Assembly: GCF_036924745.1 (NCBI RefSeq)
Contig: NZ_JAZHSD010000001.1
Location: 992,001 to 1,056,000 of the forward strand
From: Bradyrhizobium sp. AZCC 1693
Lineage (GTDB): Bacteria > Pseudomonadota > Alphaproteobacteria > Rhizobiales > Xanthobacteraceae
Reading direction: 5' to 3'
Length of the DNA stretch: 64,000 nucleotides
Part shown: positions 26,586 through 34,499 of the stretch, piece by piece
Layout: every line of letters starts with the position of its first letter
Numbering within the stretch: the stretch's first letter is position 1
Program-made: the position numbers and the translations under genes
The notes under the pieces: generated by a model
What the model saw: only the letters and a program-made list of their open reading frames with translations
Databases searched by the model: none
What the model was told of the DNA's origin: nothing

Positions 26586-27066
26586 TCATTTCCCCAGGAG
26601 CCCCGATGCAAATTTCTCAATGGCATCGGTGAGGTTGGCGTCAGCCGCCTTGGTTCGCTTCCGCTTGGCGTAGTTGCGCAGCAGGATGGCAGGGTCATCA
26701 CCGATCCGCTGCGCCACGGTGTGCACGGGAATGCCGGCATCGAGCAGCGCGGTTGCGTGAATGCCTCTCAATCGTGGAAGCGGGTCGCGCCGAAACCGAG
26801 GTTACCCGCCCGCCTGGCGAACTCTTTGGAGAAGTTGCGCGGGTTGCGCGGCGTGGTGAAATCGAACTCGCCCTTTTCCGGCGGTGCTGGAAACATGAGG
26901 GCGCCGGCTGGCAGGCGTATAGGCTCAGCTCGACGTCGTCGGGGATACCCACCTGGATGCGCTGGTGCCGTTCCCATTCCGCCACCAGCATCGATACGGT
27001 GACCCCATCGAGTGAGATTGTGCGCAGCCCTCACGCTGTTTTTGGCGGCAAATCGGCTCCGATGAC
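26586..27066 (-). pseudogene. decayed tyrosine recombinase (integrase), C-terminal part
   Basis: Joining three frames restores an integrase catalytic region: RTISLDGVTVSMLVAEWERH, then IRLPAGALMFPAPPEKGEFD, then LRGIHATALLDAGIPVHTVA ... DDPAILLRNYAKRK with the expected H-x-x-R-like box and terminal tyrosine. Lesions are an in-frame stop at 27031-27033 and one-base deletions near 26920 and 26769. The N-terminal half is missing. Its position beside tRNA-Ser suggests it once mobilised an island that used this tRNA. It lies on the tRNA's 5' side, which is not the usual arrangement for 3'-end integration. Confidence 0.8.
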
Positions 27067-27227
27067 GTGGGGAGCTGCTGTGATCTCCATGAGGTCAGCT
27101 CTCCAGGAAGCAGAACTGGGTCGGTTTCGGCCTCGTTCTTTATGCTGAATGCGAGCGCAATGGATGCCATCAGCACCAACAGGCCTCCTGCAATCATTAG
27201 CCAGGCGAGCAATTCCAATAATGGCAT
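26925..27227 (-). CDS. possible small membrane protein fused into integrase remnant
   Basis: ATG 27227 opens a frame with a clear N-terminal membrane helix (LLELLAWLMIAGGLLVLMAS, residues 3-22) and a polar tail. The rest of the frame runs antiparallel-free but out of phase through the decayed integrase, so its C-terminal half is probably not original. Either a short real membrane protein with a scrambled end or chance coding. Confidence 0.3.
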   Translation of the reverse strand: MPLLELLAWLMIAGGLLVLMASIALAFSIKNEAETDPVLLPGELTSWRSQQLPTSSEPICRQKQREGCAQSHSMGSPYRCWWRNGNGTSASRWVSPTTSS

Positions 27228-27279
27228 TGCGGTCCCCCCGCATTCATGTCCGGCGGTGTCCATAGATCGTTACAGGCAC

Positions 27280-27489
27280 TCACTCTGCAATGACCGACAG
27301 AATTGCTTCGAGATAGTCGCGATGAATGGTGGTTGGTGACTTGTTTCCGTCGAGCAGGACGCGGGCGCAATTTACGTAGACGCTGCTCTGCCCGACGATA
27401 GTGCCCGTCTTGTCAGCAAGTCGCGGACAGCGTGATGCGCCGAGTGCGCTTAGTTGAACACGATCGCCAATCGAAAAATCTGACGTCAT
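27280..27489 (-). CDS. small conserved hypothetical protein (SH3/KOW-like)
   Basis: 69 residues beginning MTSDFSIGDRVQLSALG. It has an alternating beta pattern (IGDRVQLS, KTGTIVGQ, RVLLDGNKSP) suggestive of a small SH3-like barrel as in KOW-type domains. Similar short proteins are frequent in bradyrhizobial accessory DNA. No function is known to me. No clear operon partner. Confidence 0.65.
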   Translation of the reverse strand: MTSDFSIGDRVQLSALGASRCPRLADKTGTIVGQSSVYVNCARVLLDGNKSPTTIHRDYLEAILSVIAE

Positions 27490-27647
27490 GGTGCCGATCC
27501 AGACTGCATGGGATCAGGCAATAGTGCTTGATCCGTGAGGCTGCTTTCCAGAATCGCTCAGTCGTTCAGTTCAAAGCCCATGCCAACTGATATGTCTAAA
27601 TATTTAGTTAAAGCCGGGTTGCTTGCTCCCTGTTCACGCTGGCGGGT

Positions 27648-27842
27648 CTATTCCACGGGCCGCATGGTCCGGCGCCGTTTCATACGATCCAAAGCGCGAA
27701 CGACTTCCTCTGTATCGAGAACGGCCAATAGCCGGTGCACCGTTTGAGCGGCGTCGCGCGGCCCTGGTGCGATGTATTCGGCAAGGATGCGCCTGGCATC
27801 CTCAGTTGCCTTCAATACGGTGTCCTCATCCGGAGTATTCAT
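27648..27842 (-). CDS. small hypothetical protein
   Basis: 64 residues, helical and charged (EDARRILAEYIAPGPRDAAQ then VLDTEEVVRALDRMKRR). No signal or membrane helix. Composition and codon use look coding. I do not recognise a function. Confidence 0.6.
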   Translation of the reverse strand: MNTPDEDTVLKATEDARRILAEYIAPGPRDAAQTVHRLLAVLDTEEVVRALDRMKRRRTMRPVE

Positions 27843-28162
27843 GGTGCACGCCTCTATTGTGCGGGCCCAAAAGCGCGAAATGAATTTCTTTTCTATTCTC
27901 GTTTTAGAAGGAGCAAACGGACCCTCTTTGCTGCTGCGCCAGGATCATTAGACATCGTGGTCCACTATCGGAATTGTCGTCTGTGAACTGATGGACATAT
28001 GAGCAAGATTCTTCGCGTACTTCATGCTCGTTCAGCAATTGACAGCTTCTTTGGTTACTAAATCATTGGGAAAAAGTGGCAAGGCGTCCCAGTTCTGGAC
28101 GCCGAATACCTAACAATTTAAAGCCAGCCAAGCGTAAGCCCTTCAAGGGTGCCTCCAATGCG
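27843..28162. other. 320-bp lower-GC stretch without a gene
   Basis: I find no supported frame in either direction. The DNA is visibly richer in A and T than the flanking chromosome, in line with an acquired origin. Confidence 0.4.
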
Positions 28163-28232
28163 GTTCACTCCAGAACCTCATACTCGAACGCCACGCCTTC
28201 GGGATCGTTTCCTCAAACCATTTTTTCGCACG
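28163..28232 (-). pseudogene. partial duplicate of the 3' end of the neighbouring small gene (28456-28647)
   Basis: About 65 bp align with 28499-28563 at roughly 85% identity. The peptide would read KWFEENDPEGVAFEYEVLE if one missing A (in GAGGAAACGATCC) is restored. The upstream two-thirds of the gene are absent. In this copy the stop codon follows the ...EYEVLE end, which probably shows the ancestral C-terminus. Confidence 0.65.
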
Positions 28233-28271
28233 AGAGGAGGTTGAACCATGCAGGAGTGCCAGCCTCACTCT

Positions 28272-28463
28272 TTAGCTGACAATCTCCCTGATCTTGATGC
28301 CCCGCAAGCTCTCGATGCAGTCAGCTACCAAATGCAAGAACTCTTGCCGCTTTATGCTTTTCACCTGACGCCCTTCCATATTGATGAGAATGAACCTCGC
28401 CATTTCGTAGGCGACTTCAAACTGCGATTTGCCGGTAACCTCAACGTCTATTCTCTCAGCCAT
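28272..28463 (-). CDS. small hypothetical protein
   Basis: 63 residues (MAERIDVEVTGKSQFEVAYE start), mixed alpha/beta, charged, no membrane helix. GGAGAGCG lies just upstream of ATG 28463. It overlaps the previous gene's 3' end by 8 bp, so it is probably the last of three coupled minus-strand genes. Function unknown. A plus-strand frame covering the same bases has a good ribosome site but an unconvincing protein. Confidence 0.55.
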   Translation of the reverse strand: MAERIDVEVTGKSQFEVAYEMARFILINMEGRQVKSIKRQEFLHLVADCIESLRGIKIREIVS

Positions 28464-28647
28464 TTCGCTCTCCGCTAGTTGTAATTGGAAGGCAGCCGTT
28501 CACTCCAGAACCCTCATACTCAAAGGCAACGCCTTCGGGGTCGTTTTCCTCAAACCATTTTTCAGCGGCGTCCACATCGGCGAAGACCTTGATGTGCTCA
28601 GGATCGCCAACCTGTTTGCTGGTGTTGACGTATACAAAAACGGTCAT
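28456..28647 (-). CDS. small hypothetical protein with shifted C-terminus
   Basis: 63 residues from ATG 28647: MTVFVYVNTSKQVGDPEHIK then DAAEKWFEENDPEGVAFEYE. The last residues (GSGVNGCLPITTSGERNG) arise because this copy has an extra G relative to the fragment at 28163-28232, which instead ends EYEVLE and stop. Its start overlaps the stop of the gene at 28644-28934 (ATGA), so translation is coupled. Function unknown. Confidence 0.6.
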   Translation of the reverse strand: MTVFVYVNTSKQVGDPEHIKVFADVDAAEKWFEENDPEGVAFEYEGSGVNGCLPITTSGERNG

Positions 28648-28934
28648 TGGTCTCTCTTCAGCTTGCGCTTGCCCCAACGATGACTTTTGCGCTCGGGATC
28701 AAAAACCCGTTCGACGTGACGGTTCAATGCCCGCATGACGCCGATCCGGGCCAACATCGTAGGGCCGCCGGTCTCTGCAACGAGGATCAAGCGCCTCCAT
28801 GGCAGCCTGCCATTCGGGCGCGGAGTGTCCGCCTTCGGCAGCTTCGTGATGTAGTTGGCGGCGTCCCTCAGGGTGAGAAGCCACCGGCCATTCGGAAGCG
28901 GTATTGGATCCTCAAACGAAGTCGACCGAGGCAA
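28644..28934 (-). CDS. small hypothetical protein, probably with compensating indels
   Basis: 96 residues. The ends look conserved (FEDPIPLPNGRWLLTLRDAA; ILVAETGGPTMLARIGVMRA; basic tail). The middle (DTPRPNGRLPWRR) is odd, while the +1 frame over the same bases reads HSAPEWQAAMEAL, which fits better between the flanks. I infer a one-base loss and a one-base gain about 50 bp apart. First of three coupled minus-strand genes. Function unknown. Confidence 0.55.
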   Translation of the reverse strand: MPRSTSFEDPIPLPNGRWLLTLRDAANYITKLPKADTPRPNGRLPWRRLILVAETGGPTMLARIGVMRALNRHVERVFDPERKSHRWGKRKLKRDQ

Positions 28935-29031
28935 TAGGATTACTCAGACAATGATCTTGGGTGTTCCACACCAGCACCGCCTATTCCTAGCGGCCCGCCA
29001 ACTCGTTCACGGTTTGTGCTAAAGCCGTATA

Positions 29032-29211
29032 ATGAAAAACGCCCATGAAATCGAGATCCTGTTCAGGCGGCTTCGCCTGTACGACCAGCTCGGGCGCCGC
29101 GCCGAGGGACTCGTCCGAACGATCCAGAGGGTAATGAAGGAACGCTATGGACCTAGATCACGTCCGTTCGGAAATCGAGCACATGCGCGTCCAAGTCGGA
29201 AGGCAACGTAA
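29032..29211 (+). CDS. small basic hypothetical protein
   Basis: 59 residues beginning MKNAHEIEILFRRLRLYDQL, a charged helix, then an arginine-rich tail. It overlaps the next small gene by 65 bp in another frame, so the true stop may be earlier or the tail may result from an indel. Support is limited to a coding-like N-terminal half. Confidence 0.4.
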   Translation: MKNAHEIEILFRRLRLYDQLGRRAEGLVRTIQRVMKERYGPRSRPFGNRAHARPSRKAT

Positions 29212-29385
29212 GGAAATCCTGCATCTTCAGCGCGCCGGCATTTCGACTGCATCGGTTGAGCTTTTGCTGGGCAGGATGCTGGGAAGATCGACGGCCTTTG
29301 TGACGAGCGGGACCGGCTGAAGAAGGAGCAGGGCGGTCCGATGAAGGGGCGCGTGCTCGGCGGCCGGCTGGTGATGGCAGAGACG
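29147..29385 (+). pseudogene. frameshifted small coiled-coil gene
   Basis: ATG 29147 (GAAGG upstream) opens MDLDHVRSEIEHMRVQVGRQ ... GISTASVELLLGRML, then goes out of frame and stops at 29320. In the neighbouring frame the bases from 29284 read KIDGLCDERDRLKKEQGGPM and on to KGRVLGGR, a natural continuation of a coiled-coil protein. A one-base loss near 29282 explains this. A second one-base gain near 29383 would explain why the frame now runs into the next gene instead of ending GGRW-stop. Confidence 0.5.
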
Positions 29386-29577
29386 CTACGATGGTACGAC
29401 GAGGAGGCGGAGAGCTCGCCGTGGATCAAGGCGCTTGCTGAATTGCGCCAGCGAGCCACGCGCGAGGGCTACTGCTATCAGCACGTCCAGGCGATCACTG
29501 TTGCGATCGACCAGTACGCTGAGAAGGCACTGGGCAACCGCGACTACTTTCTCAACAAGCCGTATGGCGTCGGCTAA
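29374..29577 (+). CDS. small hypothetical protein
   Basis: 67 residues from ATG 29374 (MAETLRWYDEEAESSPWIKA), helical, ending AEKALGNRDYFLNKPYGVG. Similar small proteins are common in bradyrhizobia. The frame is also open from an ATG at 29341, but the 11 extra residues match the tail of the preceding broken gene. Function unknown. Confidence 0.6.
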   Translation: MAETLRWYDEEAESSPWIKALAELRQRATREGYCYQHVQAITVAIDQYAEKALGNRDYFLNKPYGVG

Positions 29578-29829
29578 GCGAAATGCGGTGCCCGCCCGTG
29601 TCAACGAGCGGCATCCGTTCCCTTTGGGCGGGCAGCCTCTTTGGCTCGCTCGGCTTGCCACGCATCATAGGCCGGGGTGCCACGTCTCGGGGGCGCGTCG
29701 GCTGGCAGCCCGCCCATCCACGCTGGCATGTCCGCAACGGGGTTGCTGCCGGGAGGCGATCGAGGGCGCGGCTGACGCGCCGCTCCCGCAACTGGCAGTA
29801 CGAGCTAATCAATTGGAGTGGACGCTTGT
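29578..29829. other. 252-bp stretch with no secure gene
   Basis: Only antisense-looking frames. A minus-strand reading around 29590-29690 gives PAYDAWQAERAKEAARPKGT, which may be a remnant of a coding end, but no start is visible. Confidence 0.3.
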
Positions 29830-29928
29830 CTAGCCGAACGCCGCAGCCAAAAGGCTCGAGCACAGGAGCATGAAGCTGGCCGTCGTCAGGACAAGAAATC
29901 CGTTGGAGACAATGTCGTGGTTGCGCAT
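29830..29928 (-). CDS. possible 32-residue membrane peptide
   Basis: ATG 29928 with GGTAGGTG upstream. The peptide starts MRNHDIVSNG and continues with one hydrophobic helix ending LLAAAFG. Similar tiny membrane peptides are frequent, but there is no further support. Confidence 0.35.
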   Translation of the reverse strand: MRNHDIVSNGFLVLTTASFMLLCSSLLAAAFG

Positions 29929-30054
29929 GATACACCTACCACTCTGATGCTCGTCCGAATTTGTTAAAGCTTTCCGAAACCCTGGTCGGAACTACCGAGC
30001 TATTTCTCTGTCTGAGGCCCGGGCGGATTACCCGAACCCCGTGGCCGTCAAGAC

Positions 30055-30144
30055 TCAAGCTCTGGAACGATAGCCTTCAAATGCATGGGCTAAGAAAATG
30101 CCTGCGCTCACCAGGCCCATCACCGCTGTAACCGTCTCGATCAT
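30055..30144 (-). CDS. 29-residue membrane peptide
   Basis: ATG 30144 preceded by AAGGA. The sequence starts MIETVTAVMGLVSAGIFLAH and ends EGYRSRA: a single helix with a short basic cytosolic tail. I have an impression of close relatives in bradyrhizobial genomes, which makes it likelier than the previous peptide. Function unknown. Confidence 0.45.
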   Translation of the reverse strand: MIETVTAVMGLVSAGIFLAHAFEGYRSRA

Positions 30145-30505
30145 CGCACAAATCCTTTGCGCCCCTGCAATCCACAGAACGACTCCACCGTTGCACAGTC
30201 AAAAAGATTCACAGGCTGGAATCGCAGATCGGTCGTGAGTGATGATTTGGTGCAACAGATTGCCTGAAAGCGGCACAGGACGGATGCGACGAAGGGCGCA
30301 TACACAGTGAATCGAGGCGCTGCGCCCGTAAATCAACGGAAATGCAAAGCAACCATTCATTCACCACGCGGGAGCGGACCCCATTTCCGCCGTGTTCCGG
30401 TTGCGATATCTTCACGACGTGATGCGGAGGTGGGCCGCATCGTGGGGGTAAGGCCGCAACGCTTCAACGTAGGCAGTCGGCCGCTGAAAATGGTAATTGG
30501 GGACG
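30145..30505. other. 361-bp intergenic stretch before rlpA
   Basis: No convincing frame on either strand. It should hold the rlpA promoter; I cannot point to a specific site. It marks the right edge of the accessory stretch that starts at the insertion sequence. Confidence 0.4.
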
Positions 30506-31429
30506 ATGGGGATTCGACGGCCAAAAACGATCGTCCTGGCGGCGCGTGGTACCGTTGCCGTGGCAACGTGCCTTCTCCTTGCCAACTGCGCCTCGTCCGA
30601 CAAATTCGCCAGCCGCGTCGATCCCAAATATGGCGTCTCCTCGAGCCCCCGCGTGGTGGGGTTCGGTGAGCCCGTGCCGAAGGGCGGGGGAACCTACCGC
30701 ATCGGCAAACCCTACACCGTCGCCGGCCGGGTCTACGTGCCGGAAGAGGATCCGAACTATCGCGCCGAGGGCATGGCCTCCTGGTATGGCGACGACTTCC
30801 ACGGCCGGCTGACCGCCAATGGCGAAGTCTTCGACATGACCTCGCTGACGGCGGCCCATCCGACGCTCCCGATCCCGAGCTACGCCCGCGTCACCAACGT
30901 CCGGAACGGCAAATCGCTGATTGTGCGGGTCAACGACCGCGGCCCCTATCACGGCAACCGGCTCATCGACGTCTCGAACAAGGCCGCGGAACTGCTTGAA
31001 TTCAAAGCCAATGGCGTCGCTCGTGTGCGGGTTGAATATGTCGGCCGGGCACCGCTGGAGGGTTCCGACGACCGGCAACTCCTCGCCACGCTCCGGACCG
31101 GCGAGCCTGCGCCGTCCCCGTCCACGGTCCGGGTCGCTTCGGCCCGTCCGTTTGTGCCCGAGATATCGTCGTCTGCGGGCCGAATCCGGGGCGAGGTTCC
31201 GATGCCGGAGGGACGACCCTACAGCCTCGGCAATAGCTCGGCCGACTACGCCTCGATCAACGCCACGTCGGAAATGTCCGCCTCCAGCCGTTCGCGCGGC
31301 CGCGCCGCGGAAAACCCGCGCGCCGTGTCCTACGAGAATGATGCCCGCTATGCGGCGCCGAGCCAGGCTTACCTGCCGGCCGATTCGCGGGGTCCAAGCG
31401 AAGTGCTCAGCGGGCGAGGGCTTTACTAG
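30506..31429 (+). CDS. rlpA: RlpA-family septal ring lytic transglycosylase-like lipoprotein
   Basis: A 307-residue outer-membrane lipoprotein. Its N-terminal signal ends in a lipobox (LLLANCASS). A double-psi beta-barrel spans about residues 85-180, with the RlpA core AEGMASWYGDDFHGRLTANG, SYARVTNVRNGKSLIVRVND and RGPYHGNRLIDVSNKAA. The tail (about 185-307) is serine/alanine-rich and lacks an obvious SPOR domain. RlpA cleaves naked glycan strands at septa. A TTG at 30497 would add three residues. It converges with the next gene, overlapping by 4 bp. Confidence 0.9.
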   Translation: MGIRRPKTIVLAARGTVAVATCLLLANCASSDKFASRVDPKYGVSSSPRVVGFGEPVPKGGGTYRIGKPYTVAGRVYVPEEDPNYRAEGMASWYGDDFHGRLTANGEVFDMTSLTAAHPTLPIPSYARVTNVRNGKSLIVRVNDRGPYHGNRLIDVSNKAAELLEFKANGVARVRVEYVGRAPLEGSDDRQLLATLRTGEPAPSPSTVRVASARPFVPEISSSAGRIRGEVPMPEGRPYSLGNSSADYASINATSEMSASSRSRGRAAENPRAVSYENDARYAAPSQAYLPADSRGPSEVLSGRGLY

Positions 31430-32370
31430 CCCTTCAGGAAGTCGATCAGGGCTGTGTTGACCTCGTCGGGCCGCTCCTGCTGAATCCAGTGACCGGCCCC
31501 GTCGAGAATGAGCTTTTGCCGCAAGTTCGGCAGCACGCGCTCCATCTCGTCGACCAGCTTGGCGCCGATCAACCCGGTAATGACGCCATCCTTCGATCCC
31601 GCGATGAACAGCGATGGTTGGTGGATTTGCGCGCCCTGCCACGGCGCGGTCAGTTCCCAATTGCGGTCGATGTTGCGATACCAGTTGAGCCCGCCGCGAA
31701 AGCCGGCCTCCTGGTAGACGGCCGCGAAATAGGCGAGGTCGGCCTCGGTCAGCCAGTTCGGCAACGGCCGATTCGGATCGGCGCCCGCGAGGAATCCCTT
31801 GCCCGCCTGAACATATTGATGGGCTGCCGGATCGGAGAACCCGCGCCCGGCCAGCACGATTCGCATGGTCGCCGCGACATCGCGTTCGAACTCGGCCTCC
31901 GCCACGCCCGGCGCCTGAAAGTACTGCCAGTAGAAATTGGTGATGCCGCTTTTCCGCAAGGTTTCGAGCGGAAGGCCGCGTCCGCGGGAAGGGGGTGGAA
32001 CGCTGAGGCCCGCAACCCTGGTGAAGATATCGGGACGGAACATCGCGGCATGCCAGGCGACCGGCGCTCCCCAATCGTGCCCGACAATGACGGCCTGCTT
32101 TTCGCCAAGTGTGGCCACCAGCGCGACCATGTCGCCGACATTGTGGAATATGGTGTAGGCGCCGACGTCGGCTGGCGCGCTGGTCCGGCCGAACCCGCGC
32201 ATGTCGGGGACAACGACATGGAAACCGGCTTCCGCGATGGCTCCGATCTGGTGGCGCCAGGAATAGGATAGTTCGGGCCAGCCATGGCAGAGCAGCACCA
32301 GCGGACCCTGACCCTGCTCAGCGATAAAGAAATCCAGCCCGTTGGCGGAAATGGTGCGTGAGGATGGCAT
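31426..32370 (-). CDS. alpha/beta hydrolase, epoxide-hydrolase-like
   Basis: A 314-residue soluble enzyme. Oxyanion-hole motif HGWPE, nucleophile aspartate in GHDWGAPVAWH, and catalytic histidine in DGAGHWIQQERP fit soluble epoxide hydrolases. An Asp (not Ser) nucleophile argues against esterase. ATG 32370 gives the usual length; the frame is open far upstream but would overlap the carboxypeptidase gene antisense. Substrate unknown. Confidence 0.88.
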   Translation of the reverse strand: MPSSRTISANGLDFFIAEQGQGPLVLLCHGWPELSYSWRHQIGAIAEAGFHVVVPDMRGFGRTSAPADVGAYTIFHNVGDMVALVATLGEKQAVIVGHDWGAPVAWHAAMFRPDIFTRVAGLSVPPPSRGRGLPLETLRKSGITNFYWQYFQAPGVAEAEFERDVAATMRIVLAGRGFSDPAAHQYVQAGKGFLAGADPNRPLPNWLTEADLAYFAAVYQEAGFRGGLNWYRNIDRNWELTAPWQGAQIHQPSLFIAGSKDGVITGLIGAKLVDEMERVLPNLRQKLILDGAGHWIQQERPDEVNTALIDFLKG

Positions 32371-32547
32371 CGCGTTTCCGCCCTGTTTTTCGTATCTTGT
32401 CGGGAAATTGCAGCATCCCCACGATACGTTCCTTCGTCCGGGGTCGCAATCCGATCGACGCGGCGGCGAGTCCAAAAGGCAAGTCCAAAACCTGTGTTGT
32501 TTGCGATACTTCCAACTGTTAGAACGCAGGGATTCAGGACATCGCCG

Positions 32548-33810
32548 ATGGCAGCAGAGACCTCCGTTTCCCGCAAATCCGACGCCGCGGCCATCATCCC
32601 GTGGCGCGGCCTGATGGCCGCTGTACTCGCGCTTGCGGTCGGCTGGGGCGGGATGGTGTACGCCGCCAACAACAGCGTACAGGGCGCGCCGAAGAAGGAA
32701 GATGGCGGCTTTGACGGCGACGCGCCGACTGCGATCCTGGTCGAGGCTTCCAGCGGCAGCGTGCTGTTCGAGAAGAACGCCGACGAATTGCGGGCGCCGT
32801 CCAGCATGATGAAGCTGATGACAGTCGAGGTGGTCTTCAACGCCATCAAGGAAGGCAAGATAAAGCTGACGGACGAATATCGGATCAGCGAGAATGCCTG
32901 GCGCAAGGGCGGCGCGCCGGCCGGCGGCTCGACCATGTTTGCCATTCTCAACAGCAAGGTGTCGGTAGACGATCTGTTGAAGGGCGCGATCATCCAGAGC
33001 GGCAATGATTCCTGCATTGCGCTCGCCGAAGGCATGGCCGGCAACGAGCGGATCTTTGCCGCCGACTTCATGACCAAGCGAGCCCGCGAACTGGGCCTGA
33101 CGAAGTCCACCTTCGGCAACTCCAACGGCTTGCCCGACCCCGCCAACAGGATGACGGTGCGGGAGCTGGCAAAGCTCGCCCGCCACCTGATCCTGACCTA
33201 TCCCGACATGTACAAATTGTTCGGCGAGCGGGAGTTCACCTGGAACAAGATCCGGCAGCAGAACCGCAATCCGCTTCTGAACTCGCTCAACGGCGCCGAC
33301 GGGCTAAAGACCGGCTACACCAAGGAGGGCGGCTACGGCATGGTCGGTTCCGCCGTGCAGAACGATACGCGGCTGATCGTCGTGATCAACGGGCTCGAGG
33401 ATCCCGACGATCGCGCCTCTGAGGCCAAGAAGATGCTGGAATGGGGCTTTCGCAATTTCGAGACGCGCACGCTGTTCGCGGCTAACCAGCAGGTCGGCTA
33501 TGCCAAGGTGTTTGGCGGCGAAAGCCGCTCGGTGAAGCTTGCAAGCCCCGAGCCGATCAAGGTGATGGTGCCGAAGAACGGCAGCGAAAAACTGATCGCG
33601 CGCATTGTTTATAATGGCCCCGTGCGGGCGCCGGTGCAGGCCGGCCAGCCGGTCGGGGTCGTCAGGGTGTGGCGCGGCGCAAATATCGCCGTGGAGTCGC
33701 CGGTCTATGCCGCGGAAGCGGTCGGCACCGGCTCGACCATGCGCCGCGCGATCGACGGCGCCAGCGAGCTCGTCATCGGCATGTTCCGCGCGAGCGCAGA
33801 GAAGCTCTGA
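32548..33810 (+). CDS. D-alanyl-D-alanine carboxypeptidase (PBP5/6 type)
   Basis: A 420-residue protein that trims pentapeptide side chains of peptidoglycan in the periplasm. It has an N-terminal membrane/signal segment (about residues 22-40). Active-site motifs are SMMK (Ser86, Lys89), SGN (in IIQSGNDSCIA) and KTG (in LKTGYTKEGGYG). A PBP5-like C-terminal beta domain follows (from about 315). ATG 32548 is chosen over a frame opening at 32494. The next gene (tmk) starts 2 bp after its stop, so a co-transcribed run follows. Confidence 0.93.
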   Translation: MAAETSVSRKSDAAAIIPWRGLMAAVLALAVGWGGMVYAANNSVQGAPKKEDGGFDGDAPTAILVEASSGSVLFEKNADELRAPSSMMKLMTVEVVFNAIKEGKIKLTDEYRISENAWRKGGAPAGGSTMFAILNSKVSVDDLLKGAIIQSGNDSCIALAEGMAGNERIFAADFMTKRARELGLTKSTFGNSNGLPDPANRMTVRELAKLARHLILTYPDMYKLFGEREFTWNKIRQQNRNPLLNSLNGADGLKTGYTKEGGYGMVGSAVQNDTRLIVVINGLEDPDDRASEAKKMLEWGFRNFETRTLFAANQQVGYAKVFGGESRSVKLASPEPIKVMVPKNGSEKLIARIVYNGPVRAPVQAGQPVGVVRVWRGANIAVESPVYAAEAVGTGSTMRRAIDGASELVIGMFRASAEKL

Positions 33811-33812
33811 GC

Positions 33813-34499
33813 ATGAACCAGGCAACGCTGCAGCGGCCCTCCGGACGCGGGAAGTTCATCACGTTTGAAGGCGGCGAGGGCTCCGGAAAGTCCACGCAAA
33901 TCAAGAAACTCGCCGAGCGCCTTGCGGCCGCAAAGCTGCGCGCCATCGTTACCCGCGAGCCGGGCGGTTCGCCGGGCGCGGAAATCATGCGGCATCTCGT
34001 GCTGTCGGGAATGGGCAAGCTGCTCGGACCGGATGCGGAGACGCTGCTGTTCGCTGCCGCCCGCGACGATCACGTTCGTACCGTCATCCAGCCCGCGCTT
34101 GGCCAGGGAACATGGGTGCTGTGCGACCGTTTCGCGGATTCGACTCGCGCCTATCAGGGCAGTCTGGGGCGGGTCTCGCCGATCGTGCTCAACGCCATGC
34201 AGCGCGTCACCATCGGCGATCTCAAGCCGGACCTGACCATCATTCTGGATATCCCGGTTGAAGTAGGTCTACAGCGCGCGGCCGCTCGCCGCGGCAGCGG
34301 CGTGCCTGACCGGTTCGAGTCGGAAGATCTGCAGTTTCATCAGGATCTGCGCGACGCCTACCGGCAGATCGCCGCCGAAGACCCGCAGCGCTGCGTGCTG
34401 ATCGACGCCAATGCCGATGCCGACACGGTTGCTGCCCGCGTCTGGACTGCACTGCGTGAACATGTGTTCGCGGTCCCGAGCCCGGCAGGTACGGCATGA
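33813..34499 (+). CDS. tmk: thymidylate kinase
   Basis: 228 residues; phosphorylates dTMP to dTDP. P-loop is GGEGSGKST, the DR motif is in VLCDRFADSTRAYQG, and the lid region is RAAARRGSGVPDRFE. ATG 33813 gives the standard length. The stop overlaps holB by 4 bp (ATGA), so the two are translationally coupled. Confidence 0.96.
   Translation: MNQATLQRPSGRGKFITFEGGEGSGKSTQIKKLAERLAAAKLRAIVTREPGGSPGAEIMRHLVLSGMGKLLGPDAETLLFAAARDDHVRTVIQPALGQGTWVLCDRFADSTRAYQGSLGRVSPIVLNAMQRVTIGDLKPDLTIILDIPVEVGLQRAAARRGSGVPDRFESEDLQFHQDLRDAYRQIAAEDPQRCVLIDANADADTVAARVWTALREHVFAVPSPAGTA

Noticed and set aside
28248..28478. Plus-strand 76-residue frame with a good GAGAGGAGG site
   Set aside because: The minus-strand protein over the same bases has a more natural composition and fits a coupled three-gene run; the ribosome-site match alone is weak.
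30150..30500. Second attachment site (tRNA-Ser 3' end copy) at the right edge of the accessory stretch
   Set aside because: I looked for the tRNA terminal sequence and T-arm here and found no match.
23321..30500. CRISPR array or toxin-antitoxin pair among the small genes
   Set aside because: No regularly spaced repeats occur, and none of the small proteins shows a recognisable toxin or antitoxin motif.
30464..32074. Minus-strand open frame overlapping rlpA and the hydrolase
   Set aside because: It is in a different frame from the epoxide-hydrolase-like protein and antisense to rlpA; arginine-rich nonsense composition.
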